Source: Verrucomicrobiota bacterium (GTDB lineage Bacteria; Verrucomicrobiota; Verrucomicrobiia; Limisphaerales; PALSA-1396). Taken from it: 64,000 bases of DNA. This document shows positions 50,480-59,737 of the stretch, piece after piece. The stretch covers positions 1 to 64,000 of the forward strand of contig JACQFP010000029.1 of NCBI GenBank assembly GCA_016200005.1, given 5' to 3'. Below the pieces are notes generated by a model that saw nothing but the letters and a program-made list of their open reading frames with translations, was not told the DNA's origin and did no database searches. The translations under genes were made by a program, and so were the position numbers. Positions within the stretch are counted from its first letter, which is position 1; every line of letters begins with the position of its first letter.

Positions 50480-52473
50480 AAAGTTTATACAAAATATTGC
50501 CCTGGCTGTTTGTCGCTTTGTTCGCCACCGAGATCGTCGCGGTGTTCTTGCCGAAGAAAGACAGTGAATTTCATGTGCGCGAGTTTGGTCGATTGCCGGT
50601 GTTGCTGAACGGCCGCATCCAGCCGTTCGACTCGGTGGCCCGCAATTCTCTTCTGCAAATCCGCAGCACCGGGGACTTGCCGCTCGAAATCGTACCGTCG
50701 TGGAAATTCTGGCATCATCCCAAGAAACTCAAAGCCACCGAGTGGTTGCTCGAAGTGATGCTGCGTCCCGAGCAGGCGGACGAACGACCGATTTTCCTCA
50801 TTCATCACCCCGACTTGATTGGCGAACTGAAGCTGGGCGACAAAGGCCTCGAGAAATCCGGCCTGCGCTATTACACCTTCAATGAGATTAGACCGGTCAT
50901 GCGGGAGATTGGTGACCAGGGCGACAAGGCCAATGCCGTAAAGGCGGAACTGCAGACGCCGCTGCAAAAGCAGGTCGTGAAACTGGCCAATGCCGCCATG
51001 CTTTATCACCGCCTCAAGAACAGCCTCCAGCCGGAAGCCACGGACGATTTCGCCAAGGAGCTTTCGGATTTCCAGAACGCCATTCCCGCCGGCATCAGGG
51101 CCGCGCGCGCCAGCCAGGAAGGCAAGGAGTACGACAAGGTTGCATTGGAAAAATTGGTTGAACCGCTCGGTCAGTTTGATGCGATGGCGCGCTTCGCTTA
51201 TCCGCTCATTGTTCCGCCGTTGCATCCGGAAGTCACGCGTGACGACTGGAAGAATGCGGGTGCAGCTCTGATGGAATCAGCTCACAACGGTGAAATTCAT
51301 CCGGCGATGAAATACTTCGCCGCGATGGCGACCGCTTATCGCCATGACAAACCCGCTGATTTCAACCAGGCCATTGATAATTACAAGCAATGGCTCGCGC
51401 CGAAATTTGCGAAGGAGTTAAACAAAGGAAAGAGCGAGTTTTATTACAACGACATCAAGGCATTCCTTCATGCGATGATCATTTACATCTGCGCTTTTGT
51501 GCTAGCGGTCGTGGCTTTGCTCACCTTTGCGCTTACACCGAATTTTTCGGAGTCGTTGCGCCGCTCGGCATTTTATTTGATCATCCTCGCCGGTGCGGTG
51601 CACACTTTTGGCCTCGTGTTCCGGATGGTCCTCGAAGGCCGTCCGCCGGTGACCAACCTTTATTCCTCCGCAATCTTTATCGGTTGGGGTGCCATGTTGC
51701 TTGGGCTGGGCTTGGAACGCATCTATCGTCTTGGCATCGGCAACGTCGTCGCGTCATTCGCCGGATTTATCACGCTGATCATCGCGCACAATCTTGCGCT
51801 CGGTGGGGATACGATGGAAATGCTTCGCGCGGTGCTCGACACAAATTTCTGGCTGGCCACCCATGTCGTCGTAGTCACGCTTGGCTATGCATCAACCTTC
51901 GTCGCCGGCCTCTTGGCGATCACGTACATTTTCCTCGGTTTGTTCACGCCGATTCTCGCTCGGAATGTCAACAAAGCGGAGATCGGTAAGATTCTTGCCA
52001 AGATGGTCTATGCCATCGTTTGCTTCGCCACGTTGTTCAGTTTTGTCGGCACGGTTCTGGGCGGCATTTGGGCCGATCAATCGTGGGGACGTTTCTGGGG
52101 TTGGGACCCAAAGGAGAACGGCGCCCTCATCATTGTCCTGTGGAATGCCGCGATTTTGCACGCGCGCTGGGGCGGCATGGTGAAGGAACGCGGCCTGATG
52201 AACATGGCGGTCTTCGGCAACATAGTCACAAGCTTCTCCTGGTTCGGCGTAAACATGCTCGGCATCGGTTTGCATTCCTACGGCTTCATGGATGCGGCGT
52301 TCAAGTGGCTCATGCTGTTCGTCGCCAGCCAGGTGGTCATCATCCTCATGGGACTCTTGCCGCCGCGATACTGGGCAAGCTTTCGGTCGTCCCGCGGTGT
52401 CGCCCCCAAACCCGGCAATTTACCAACTTCACCTGCTGGCAGGAAACCGCGGCTTTCTCCGGCCGGGCGTTAA
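50476..52473 (+). CDS. ccsA: CcsA/ResC-type heme exporter of cytochrome c biogenesis, with long extra loop
   Basis: A 665-residue protein. The C-terminal 320 residues are CcsA with the heme-handling WWD box 'WGRFWGWDPKENGALIIVLWNAAILH', 'RPPVTNLYSSAIFIGWG' and several helices. Residues about 30-330 are an extra soluble domain between TM1 ('LPWLFVALFATEIVAVFLP') and TM2 ('AMIIYICAFVLAVVALL'), not seen in short CcsA proteins. The final 30 residues (ASFRSSRGVAPKPG...) are Pro/Arg-rich and probably run into non-conserved DNA. It works with ResB to attach heme to apocytochromes such as the diheme fusion at 16.7 kb. Confidence 0.9.
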   Translation: MKSLYKILPWLFVALFATEIVAVFLPKKDSEFHVREFGRLPVLLNGRIQPFDSVARNSLLQIRSTGDLPLEIVPSWKFWHHPKKLKATEWLLEVMLRPEQADERPIFLIHHPDLIGELKLGDKGLEKSGLRYYTFNEIRPVMREIGDQGDKANAVKAELQTPLQKQVVKLANAAMLYHRLKNSLQPEATDDFAKELSDFQNAIPAGIRAARASQEGKEYDKVALEKLVEPLGQFDAMARFAYPLIVPPLHPEVTRDDWKNAGAALMESAHNGEIHPAMKYFAAMATAYRHDKPADFNQAIDNYKQWLAPKFAKELNKGKSEFYYNDIKAFLHAMIIYICAFVLAVVALLTFALTPNFSESLRRSAFYLIILAGAVHTFGLVFRMVLEGRPPVTNLYSSAIFIGWGAMLLGLGLERIYRLGIGNVVASFAGFITLIIAHNLALGGDTMEMLRAVLDTNFWLATHVVVVTLGYASTFVAGLLAITYIFLGLFTPILARNVNKAEIGKILAKMVYAIVCFATLFSFVGTVLGGIWADQSWGRFWGWDPKENGALIIVLWNAAILHARWGGMVKERGLMNMAVFGNIVTSFSWFGVNMLGIGLHSYGFMDAAFKWLMLFVASQVVIILMGLLPPRYWASFRSSRGVAPKPGNLPTSPAGRKPRLSPAGR

Positions 52474-52565
52474 CATCTTCAAGCGCGGAAGCTCAAGTCC
52501 TTAAATTCTTTGACGGTTCCACGGGCTTCCCTTAGCTTTGGCCCACTGATTTTCAGTCAAATTAC

Positions 52566-55500
52566 ATGATCAAGTACATTATCAAGAAATTTGTCGGTTC
52601 GCGGAACGACCGGGAAATTAGAAAGCTTCGTCCGCTCGTGGGGCGGATCAACGAGTTTGAAGCCGCGCTGCAATCGCTTTCGGTTGACGCGTTGCAGAAG
52701 AAAACCGCCGATTGGAAGGAGCGCCTCTCGAAGATCGAAGACAACGACGAACTGGCGGTCGCACTGGACGAAATCCTGCCCGAAGCGTTTGCCGTCGTCA
52801 AAAACGCCTGCCGCCGGCTTTGTGGGCAGGAAATCATCGTTCGCGGACAACCGCTTAAATGGGACATGATCCCGTTCGACGTGCAACTCATCGGCGGCGT
52901 CGCGCTGCACAACGGCAAGATTGCAGAAATGGCCACGGGCGAAGGCAAGACGTTGGTCGCCACGATGCCGGTTTATCTTAATGCGCTCACCGGTCGGGGC
53001 GCGCACGTGGTTACGGTGAATGATTACCTAGCCGCCCGCGACAGCGAATGGATGGGCGCGGTTTACAAACTGACGGGCCTGACGGTCGGTTGTATTTTGC
53101 ACGATCAATCGCCCAACGTTCGCCGTGAGCAATACAACTGCGACATCACCTACGGCACCAACGCCGAGTTTGGTTTCGATTATTTGCGCGACAATGGCAT
53201 GGCCACGCGCGCCGAGGAGCAGGTGCAGCGCGGTCATTACTTCGCCATCGTGGACGAAGTGGACTCCATTTTGATCGACGAGGCGCGTGTCCCGCTGATT
53301 ATCAGCGGCCCGTCGGTCATCAACGCCGACAATCAATACGGCCCATACAAACCTCAGATCGAGTCGTTGGTGCATGCGCAGGAGAAATTGTGCAGTCGTT
53401 TTATTTCGGAAGCCGAGGAACTTATCAAGAAGTTACGCCCCACCGACGGCTCCAATCCTTCCAACCCCGACGCGCTGCAACGAGAGATTGGGCTGCTGCT
53501 TTACCGGGTCAAACAAGGCAGTCCGAAGTCCACTGAGTTGATGAAGCTTTTGGAAGACCCGGAGAATCTGAATCTGATGAACAAGGCGGAGTTGATGTTG
53601 CACGGCGACCAGTCCAAGAAGGATCTCTATGCGCAGAAGGAAGAACTGTTTTACGCCATCGACGAAAAGAGTCACGAAGCGGACCTGACGGAGAAGGGGC
53701 GTAATTTTCTCAGTCCCAAAGACCCGGACGCTTTCGTGCTGCCCGACCTGATCACCGCGTTCCACGAGATTGATGCCGGGCCGGAAGCCGACCTCAAGAA
53801 GCGCTTGGAAGCGAAGTCGAAGATGCAGGCGGAGTTCGAAGCCAAGGCGCAGCAGATTCATTGCATCTCGCAACTGCTCAAAGCTTACAGTCTTTATCTG
53901 AAGGACGTGCAATATGTCGTTCAGGAGAACAAGGTCATCATTGTGGACGAGAACACGGGCCGCTTGATGACCGGCCGGCGGTGGAGCGACGGATTGCATC
54001 AGGCCGTCGAGGCCAAGGAAGGCGTGGAGATCGAGCGCGAAACGCAAACGCTAGCGACCATCACCATCCAGAATTATTTCCGCCTCTACCACAAACTCGC
54101 GGGCATGACCGGCACGGCGGAAACCGAGGCCTCGGAATTTTTCGACATTTACAAGCTCGGTGTCCAAGTCATTCCAACGAACAAACCGGTGGCACGCAAG
54201 GACGCGAATGATTCAGTCTATAAGACCAAGCGCGAAAAGTTCAATGCCGTCCTCAAGGAAATTCAAGGCATTCATCAACAGGGCCGGCCCATTCTCGTCG
54301 GCACTATTTCCGTCGAAGTCAGCGAGCATTTGTCCCGCATTCTGAAGAAGGCGGGCATCATTCACTCCGTGCTGAACGCCAAATATCACCAGCAGGAAGC
54401 AGAGATCGTCGCCCGCGCCGGACAGCGCAGTTCCGTCACCATCGCCACGAACATGGCCGGGCGCGGCACGGACATCAAACTGGGTCCGGGCATTGCCGAC
54501 CTCGGCGGCCTGCACGTCATCGGCACGGAACGCCACGAGGCGCGGCGCATTGACCGGCAGTTGCGTGGACGCTGCGCGCGACAGGGCGACCCCGGCTCGT
54601 CGCACTTTTTCATTTCGCTGGAAGACGATTTGATGCGCCTGTTTGGTTCGGACAAGATCGTCAAAGTGATGGAGAAGGTCGGCTTGGAGGAAGGTCAGGA
54701 ACTGGAGCACTTCATGTTGAACCGTTCCATCGAGACGGCGCAAAAGCGCGTCGAGCAACACAATTTCCAAATTCGCAAACGCACGCTCGAGTACGACGAC
54801 GTGATGAACAAGCAGCGCGAAGTCGTTTATGGTTTCCGTAACGAAATCATCCACGGCGAGGACGTTCGTGACCGGCTGATGGACATCATGGAGGAAGTCG
54901 TCGTCCAAAAGGTCGAACAGTTCACTGCGAGCGACACCGAGGTTGGCGAATGGAACGTGCGGGGGCTGGCTGATTGGGTAAACCTCAACTTTCCGCTCGG
55001 CATGCCGGAAGGGGAAATCGTCAAGGCCGCCAACGCCGGCGGCGATGAACCGGTGGCCGGCTCGTTATACGATGGGTTGAACGCGGCGCAGTTTGCCGTC
55101 TGCCGGTTCATCTCCGAGGCCGTCCGCAAAGCCTACGAACTTAAGATCAGTTTTGAGCAAGCCGACGCGCTGAAATCCGTCGAGCGTTACACGATCCTGA
55201 CCGCCATCGACCGGCTCTGGCAGGAACATCTTTACGGCATGGACAGTCTCCGTGGCAGCATCGGCCTGCGCGCCTACGGCCAGCGCGACCCGCTCATCGA
55301 ATATAAAGCCGAAGCGTTCAAGGTGTTTGAGGAATTGATGGTCAACATCAAATCCGAAATCTGCCACAACATCTTCCGCAGCGCATCCAGCATGATGGCG
55401 TTCGAGAATTTTCTCCGCAACGTGCCACAAAAAACGATGCATGATCCGACGAGCGCCTTTGGCGAGCCGCCAAAGCCGGATGGCTCAAAGCCCAGTGATA

Positions 55501-55631
55501 TCGTGAGCGAGGCGGCGAATGAACTTGCCACAGACAAGCCAAGGCCCAAGCGCTCTGGCCCGAAAGTCGGCCGCAACGATCCTTGTCCCTGCAACAGCGG
55601 CAAGAAATACAAACATTGCTGCGGTCGGTAA
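52566..55631 (+). CDS. secA: Preprotein translocase ATPase SecA
   Basis: A 1,021-residue SecA. It has the Walker A 'MATGEGKTLVA' near residue 125, 'GTNAEFGFDYLRDN', 'VDEVDSILIDEARVPLIISG', 'MTGTAETEASEFF', 'GTISVEVSEHLSRIL', 'ATNMAGRGTDIKLGPGIADLGGLHVIGTERHEARRIDRQLRGRCARQGDPG' and the C-terminal zinc finger 'RNDPCPCNSGKKYKHCC' (SEC-C). It drives export through SecYEG. It is longer than the E. coli protein (901), partly because of an extra stretch at about 280-420 in the nucleotide-binding region. A 17-bp tandem duplication covers the stop codon. Confidence 0.97.
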   Translation: MIKYIIKKFVGSRNDREIRKLRPLVGRINEFEAALQSLSVDALQKKTADWKERLSKIEDNDELAVALDEILPEAFAVVKNACRRLCGQEIIVRGQPLKWDMIPFDVQLIGGVALHNGKIAEMATGEGKTLVATMPVYLNALTGRGAHVVTVNDYLAARDSEWMGAVYKLTGLTVGCILHDQSPNVRREQYNCDITYGTNAEFGFDYLRDNGMATRAEEQVQRGHYFAIVDEVDSILIDEARVPLIISGPSVINADNQYGPYKPQIESLVHAQEKLCSRFISEAEELIKKLRPTDGSNPSNPDALQREIGLLLYRVKQGSPKSTELMKLLEDPENLNLMNKAELMLHGDQSKKDLYAQKEELFYAIDEKSHEADLTEKGRNFLSPKDPDAFVLPDLITAFHEIDAGPEADLKKRLEAKSKMQAEFEAKAQQIHCISQLLKAYSLYLKDVQYVVQENKVIIVDENTGRLMTGRRWSDGLHQAVEAKEGVEIERETQTLATITIQNYFRLYHKLAGMTGTAETEASEFFDIYKLGVQVIPTNKPVARKDANDSVYKTKREKFNAVLKEIQGIHQQGRPILVGTISVEVSEHLSRILKKAGIIHSVLNAKYHQQEAEIVARAGQRSSVTIATNMAGRGTDIKLGPGIADLGGLHVIGTERHEARRIDRQLRGRCARQGDPGSSHFFISLEDDLMRLFGSDKIVKVMEKVGLEEGQELEHFMLNRSIETAQKRVEQHNFQIRKRTLEYDDVMNKQREVVYGFRNEIIHGEDVRDRLMDIMEEVVVQKVEQFTASDTEVGEWNVRGLADWVNLNFPLGMPEGEIVKAANAGGDEPVAGSLYDGLNAAQFAVCRFISEAVRKAYELKISFEQADALKSVERYTILTAIDRLWQEHLYGMDSLRGSIGLRAYGQRDPLIEYKAEAFKVFEELMVNIKSEICHNIFRSASSMMAFENFLRNVPQKTMHDPTSAFGEPPKPDGSKPSDIVSEAANELATDKPRPKRSGPKVGRNDPCPCNSGKKYKHCCGR

Positions 55632-55657
55632 TTAAGGACTGTCGGTAATTAAGGACT
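55624..55657 (+). repeat. 17-bp tandem duplication at the secA stop
   Basis: GTCGGTAATTAAGGACT occurs twice without gap (55624-55640 and 55641-55657). The TAA stop (55629-55631) lies in the first copy and is duplicated in the second. This is likely a simple slippage duplication. Confidence 0.9.
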
Positions 55658-55694
55658 TGCGTGTGACCGGCAGGTCTGGTTCATTCGCTTCAGA

Positions 55695-56042
55695 TTGCAA
55701 CAGGAACGAACATTTTTCCGCCTACGACCGGTTGTGAAATCAGCTTTGACTGGTTTGTTGGGGGTGTTGTTGCTGTCCGCGGGCCTGCTGGCAGGGAGTC
55801 CGTTCCATCAACAGTTGTTTCACGGAACCACCAGCGCAGACAGTCATTTCTGCGTCGTTTGCCTTTTCGCCAGTGGCCAGGTCAATGCCGCCGATGTTGC
55901 GCCGGTCTTGACAGATTTCGTCTCCGATTTTGCCGGACTTGCCCCTGCCGTCCGAATAGTCCATTTTGAATCCGCTGATTACCTGCTTGCTCCGAGTCGC
56001 GCTCCGCCTTCCTATTCTCCTTCGTTGGTTTTCTTTGGTTAG
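55695..56042 (+). CDS. Small exported protein upstream of porin and zinc-type transporter
   Basis: A 115-residue ORF with TTG start at 55695 or GTG at 55734 (VKSALTGLLGVLLLSAGLLAG, likely signal peptide). The mature part has 'FHGTTSADSHFCVVCLFASGQVNAADVAPVL', with CxxC and His residues that could bind a metal, and ends 'LLAPSRAPPSYSPS'. It resembles small exported proteins, and the metal-type residues together with a neighbouring zinc-type ABC system suggest a metal-related role, but I do not recognise the family. No RBS decides the start. A repeat-rich 63-bp gap separates it from secA. Confidence 0.5.
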   Translation: MQQERTFFRLRPVVKSALTGLLGVLLLSAGLLAGSPFHQQLFHGTTSADSHFCVVCLFASGQVNAADVAPVLTDFVSDFAGLAPAVRIVHFESADYLLAPSRAPPSYSPSLVFFG

Positions 56043-56116
56043 TCGTCGATTCATTCAAGTTCGATAATGTTTTTGGCGTGCTCGCTTGGCGCGGCCGCCC
56101 GCAACGGAGAAAGGTT

Positions 56117-57592
56117 ATGAGAATTTCAAAAATGGCAGTCTTGGCTTTGGCACTTGGCTTGGGTTCATCCATGATTCAAGCGCAGGATGCAAATCAGGTA
56201 GAGCAGTTGAAGAAACAACTGCAACTGATGCAGGACAATTTCGAAAAAGTGCAGCGCGAACAGCGGCAGCAAATCGAATCGCTGCAAAAACAACTGGACG
56301 AGTTGACCAAACGGCAAAGCGCCGAAGTTGAAAAGAAAAAGTTGGAACGGGAACTGGCCGTCGAATTGCAAAAGGGCCAAGCGACCAACGCGCCGCCGGC
56401 CGCTGCAAACCAGGTCACTGCATCATGGTCGCCGTCGCAGCCGATTACACTCGCCCGCGCGGGGTCGGCTTACATGAACATCAGCTTCGATGCATTGATG
56501 GATGCCGGCTGGTCCACAGCGCCCGACCCGTCGGCCATGCTTCAGCTTGGCGATCACGATCCCATCAACCGCGGATTTTCGTTGCGGAACGCGGAGATTG
56601 CCTTGGACGGCGCGGTGGACCCGTATTTCAAGGGCTTCGCCAACATCGTGCTCAAACTGGACAAGAACAACGAAACCTCGATCGAGTTGGAAGAAACTTA
56701 TTTGCAGTCCACCTCCCTGCCGGCCAACCTCCAACTCAAGGCGGGTCAGTTCTTCGCCGGCTTCGGACGACAAAACCCGCAGCACCCGCATCAATGGGCG
56801 TTCGTCGATCAACCGCTCATTTTGAACCGCGCGTTCGGTCCGGACGGTTTGCGCAACGTCGGCGCGCAACTGTCTTGGTTGGTGCCAACACCGTTCTACA
56901 CCGAGGCATTTCTCGGTGTCTTTGACGGGCAGGGAGGGACAGCCTTCAGCTTTCGCAACTCTGGCGAGAATGACGGCACCGGCACAGACCGTTTTCACGG
57001 TCGAGCTACTTTGGATCGCGGTTTGCGCGGGCCGGGAGATTTGTTGTTCGCGCCGCGAGTCGCATCGTCGTTTGAGTTGACCGATCAGCAGACGCTGGTG
57101 GTCGGCGCTTCGGCGGCGCTTGGGCCGAACGATACGGGCGCGCACAGTCGCACGCAAATTTACGGTGTGGACGCTTACTGGAAATGGAAGGCGGCGAATG
57201 CGGATCAGGGTTTCCCGTTTGTCGCGTGGCAAACGGAAGCGCTGATCCGCCGGTTCGACGCCGGCGCTGATCCGCTCGCGCCGACACCGCTTGCTGCGGA
57301 AACGTTGAATGACTGGGGCTTTTATTCGCAAATACTCTGGGGCTTCAAACCGCGTTGGGTCACCGGTCTGCGCGGCGACTACGTCAACGGCGACCGTGGA
57401 GCGTTTGATGCCAACGATGTTTTTCGCGGTGAGCGGACGCGGATTTCGCCGAACCTGACCTTTTATCCCAGTGAGTTTTCCAAAGTGCGGTTGCAATACA
57501 ACTATGATCACGGTCATCTATTTGGCGATGATCACTCGGTCTGGTTGCAGATGGAGTTCCTGCTCGGTGCACACGGTGCGCACAAATTTTAG
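56117..57592 (+). CDS. Outer-membrane porin-like protein with N-terminal coiled coil
   Basis: A 491-residue protein starting MRISKMAVLALALGLGSSMIQAQ (signal peptide; GGAGAAAGG Shine-Dalgarno 2-10 bp before the ATG). Residues about 25-85 form a coiled coil ('VEQLKKQLQLMQDNFEKVQREQRQQIESLQKQLDEL'). The rest is a beta-barrel-type sequence like phosphate-selective porins, e.g. 'FSLRNAEIALDGAVDPYFKGFANIVLKLD', 'AGQFFAGFGRQNPQHPHQWAFVDQP' and the C-terminal 'HSVWLQMEFLLGAHGAHKF' ending in Phe. It sits 33 bp before the zinc-type binding protein gene, so it may supply metal across the outer membrane. Confidence 0.75.
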   Translation: MRISKMAVLALALGLGSSMIQAQDANQVEQLKKQLQLMQDNFEKVQREQRQQIESLQKQLDELTKRQSAEVEKKKLERELAVELQKGQATNAPPAAANQVTASWSPSQPITLARAGSAYMNISFDALMDAGWSTAPDPSAMLQLGDHDPINRGFSLRNAEIALDGAVDPYFKGFANIVLKLDKNNETSIELEETYLQSTSLPANLQLKAGQFFAGFGRQNPQHPHQWAFVDQPLILNRAFGPDGLRNVGAQLSWLVPTPFYTEAFLGVFDGQGGTAFSFRNSGENDGTGTDRFHGRATLDRGLRGPGDLLFAPRVASSFELTDQQTLVVGASAALGPNDTGAHSRTQIYGVDAYWKWKAANADQGFPFVAWQTEALIRRFDAGADPLAPTPLAAETLNDWGFYSQILWGFKPRWVTGLRGDYVNGDRGAFDANDVFRGERTRISPNLTFYPSEFSKVRLQYNYDHGHLFGDDHSVWLQMEFLLGAHGAHKF

Positions 57593-57625
57593 AGCAAAGT
57601 GTTCCCACATTAACGTCAAACCTAT

Positions 57626-58528
57626 ATGAAGAATCTTTTCCTCAACATTTTCACTGTGACAACGCTGGCGTTTCCGGCTTACGCGAAGTTGAATGTCGTA
57701 GTCACGACGCCCGACTTGTCAGCCATCGCGAAAGAAATCGGCGGTGACAAGGTGGAAATCACGACGTTGGCGCGGCCAACGGAGGACCCACACTTTGTTG
57801 ATGCGAAGCCAAGTTTCATTGTGAAGCTCAATCGAGCCGATGTGCTGATCGAAGGCGGTGCCGAACTGGAGGTTGGCTGGCTGCCCGCTTTGCTGGAAGG
57901 TTCCCGCAATTCGAAACTTAGCGCGGGCAAGCCGGGACGCATTGCGTGCTCCGAGGGGATTTCGTTGCTTGAAGTGCCGTCCACACTCGACCGCGCGAAA
58001 GGAGACATTCACGCGGCGGGCAATCCCCATTACATGACAGATCCCGCCAACGCACGAATCGTCGCGCAACATATTTGCAATTCACTTTGTCAGGTTGATG
58101 CCGGCGATTGCGATAATTTCAAAGCGAATTTGAAAAAGTTTCAGGAGCGAATCGATGCGAAGATGATCGAATGGCAGAAGCTCCTCATACCGTACAAAGG
58201 AAGGGTCGTTGTTACGTATCACAATTCGTGGCCGTACTTCGCCAGGCGGTTTGATTTGAAAGCCGAATTGTTCCTCGAACCGAAGCCAGGAATTCCGCCG
58301 ACGCCATCGCACCTCGCAGAAGTTATCGGCAGAATGAAAGCCGAAAACGTGAAGGTCATCATCGTCCAGCCGTATCAGAACCGCAAAACAGCCGAGGCGG
58401 TGGCCGGCCACACTGGCGCGACCGTGTTGGATTTTCCGACCTTCCCGGGCAAACCAGCCGAAACTTACGAGGATTGGATGGATGGTTTGGTGAAATCCCT
58501 CGCGCAGGCGTTGGAAGGAAGCAAATGA
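57626..58528 (+). CDS. Metal (zinc/manganese) ABC transporter substrate-binding protein
   Basis: A 300-residue A-1 family binding protein with a signal peptide (MKNLFLNIFTVTTLAFPAYA). The metal site is readable: His in 'TEDPHFVDAKPSFI', His in 'AAGNPHYMTDP', His in 'VTYHNSWPYFARRF' and an acidic residue in the C-terminal half. Unlike ZnuA, there is no His-rich loop. It would bind zinc or manganese in the periplasm and deliver it to the permease gene 182 bp downstream. An ATP-binding subunit gene, usually in the same operon, is missing from this window. Confidence 0.88.
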   Translation: MKNLFLNIFTVTTLAFPAYAKLNVVVTTPDLSAIAKEIGGDKVEITTLARPTEDPHFVDAKPSFIVKLNRADVLIEGGAELEVGWLPALLEGSRNSKLSAGKPGRIACSEGISLLEVPSTLDRAKGDIHAAGNPHYMTDPANARIVAQHICNSLCQVDAGDCDNFKANLKKFQERIDAKMIEWQKLLIPYKGRVVVTYHNSWPYFARRFDLKAELFLEPKPGIPPTPSHLAEVIGRMKAENVKVIIVQPYQNRKTAEAVAGHTGATVLDFPTFPGKPAETYEDWMDGLVKSLAQALEGSK

Positions 58529-58594
58529 CCTCCGTGGTCTTCTGAATGTAAAACCAAATAGGGCTATGCACCTGACTTACGTTGGCCCATCGGA

Positions 58595-58660
58595 CACGCT
58601 AAAGCGTGAACTCCAACGCCGCGCACTGGCCGCTTCCGTTGGAGTTCAACCTTCAGGTTG
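58595..58660. repeat. Three-stem cruciform repeat between binding protein and permease
   Basis: CACGCT-aa-AGCGTG (58595-58608), AACTCCAACG/CGTTGGAGTT (58609-58618 and 58637-58646) and CAACCT-tc-AGGTTG (58647-58660) form a three-stem structure. No gene is present in the 182-bp gap. Confidence 0.6.
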
Positions 58661-58709
58661 TTCCTGTCTGCATCAAAGGGCATCGAGCGCATAGACTAAA
58701 AACCGATTT

Positions 58710-59537
58710 ATGAGCGAAGCATTCGAAATCATGAAGTGGCCGCTGGCCGCATGTTTGTTGTTGCCGGGACTGCTGGTTTATCTGGGATTGCACATCATCC
58801 GACGCGAAGTGATTTTCGTGGACCTCGCGCTCGCGCAAGTGGCCACGCTGGGAACGTGCGTGGCCATTCTGCTGCACTACGACCCGCATGACTGGCAGAG
58901 CTATGCGTTGTCGATTGGTTTTACTCTCGTGGGCGCGGCGATCTTCACGCTGACGCGGACCAAGGAGCATCATCAAGTGCCGCAGGAGGCGTTGATCGGC
59001 ATCACCTACGTCGTCGCAGCCGCCGGGGGAATTTTATTGCTGAACAACAGCCCGCACGGAAATGAGGAACTGAAACAAACCCTCGTCGGCGAATTGCTCT
59101 ACCTCCAGAATCCCGGACAAGTTCTCAAGCCGTTCGCGCTCTATGCGGCGATCGGCCTGGTGCATTTCATTTTCAGAAAACAATTCCTCGCCCTATCCTT
59201 CGAACCTCTACGCGCCGAAGTGGAAGGGTTTTCTTTTCGCGGTTGGGACTTCCTGTTTTACGCGCTGTTCGGGATCGTGGTGACGACCTTCGTGCACATT
59301 GGCGGAGTGTTGCTGGTATTCTCGTATCTGATCATTCCGGCCGTCTGCGCGAATTTTCTTGCCCGCAGACTCGGCTCGCTGCTGGCGATCAGTTGTGCGG
59401 TTTCCACGGTCAGCAGCGTGGCGGGACTTTATTGTTCCTACACGTTCAACTGGCCGATTGGCGCCGCCATTGTCTGTGTGCTGGGGGCCGCGTTGTTGCT
59501 GACCGGAGTCGTGGCCCGCTTCCGGCGCGCGAGCTGA
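58710..59537 (+). CDS. Metal ABC transporter permease (ZnuB/TroC family)
   Basis: A 275-residue ABC-3 family permease with about eight hydrophobic helices ('MKWPLAACLLLPGLLVYLGLHIIRREVIFVDLALAQVATLGT', 'PQEALIGITYVVAAAGGILLLNNSPHG', 'GIVVTTFVHIGGVLLVFSYLIIPAVCANFL'). It forms the channel for zinc or manganese uptake with the substrate-binding protein upstream. The 182-bp gap ahead of it holds the cruciform repeat and no ATPase gene. A 201-bp non-coding gap follows, with a CACATTAATGTG palindrome. Confidence 0.87.
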   Translation: MSEAFEIMKWPLAACLLLPGLLVYLGLHIIRREVIFVDLALAQVATLGTCVAILLHYDPHDWQSYALSIGFTLVGAAIFTLTRTKEHHQVPQEALIGITYVVAAAGGILLLNNSPHGNEELKQTLVGELLYLQNPGQVLKPFALYAAIGLVHFIFRKQFLALSFEPLRAEVEGFSFRGWDFLFYALFGIVVTTFVHIGGVLLVFSYLIIPAVCANFLARRLGSLLAISCAVSTVSSVAGLYCSYTFNWPIGAAIVCVLGAALLLTGVVARFRRAS

Positions 59538-59604
59538 ACAGAGCCGCCCGTCCCTTTGATAAACTGGGTCGCGAGGCCAGCCAAACCTCTCAAAATCAAG
59601 CGCG

Positions 59605-59616
59605 CACATTAATGTG
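59605..59616. promoter_or_regulatory. CACATTAATGTG palindrome upstream of the WecA-like gene
   Basis: A perfect 12-bp palindrome in the 200-bp leader of the following gene. It may be an operator. A TTGACA at 59666-59671 might be a -35 box, but no matching -10 is seen. Confidence 0.3.
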
Positions 59617-59737
59617 ATTTAGTGCTTGAAATCCGACGTGGAAACTGTAAAAGAGCAAGCAACATTTGACAGAATCGCGTTAATCGACCGAATCCTCGAT
59701 CTGATTGTTGCATCGCTGAGGTCAAAGTTGGTGTCGC

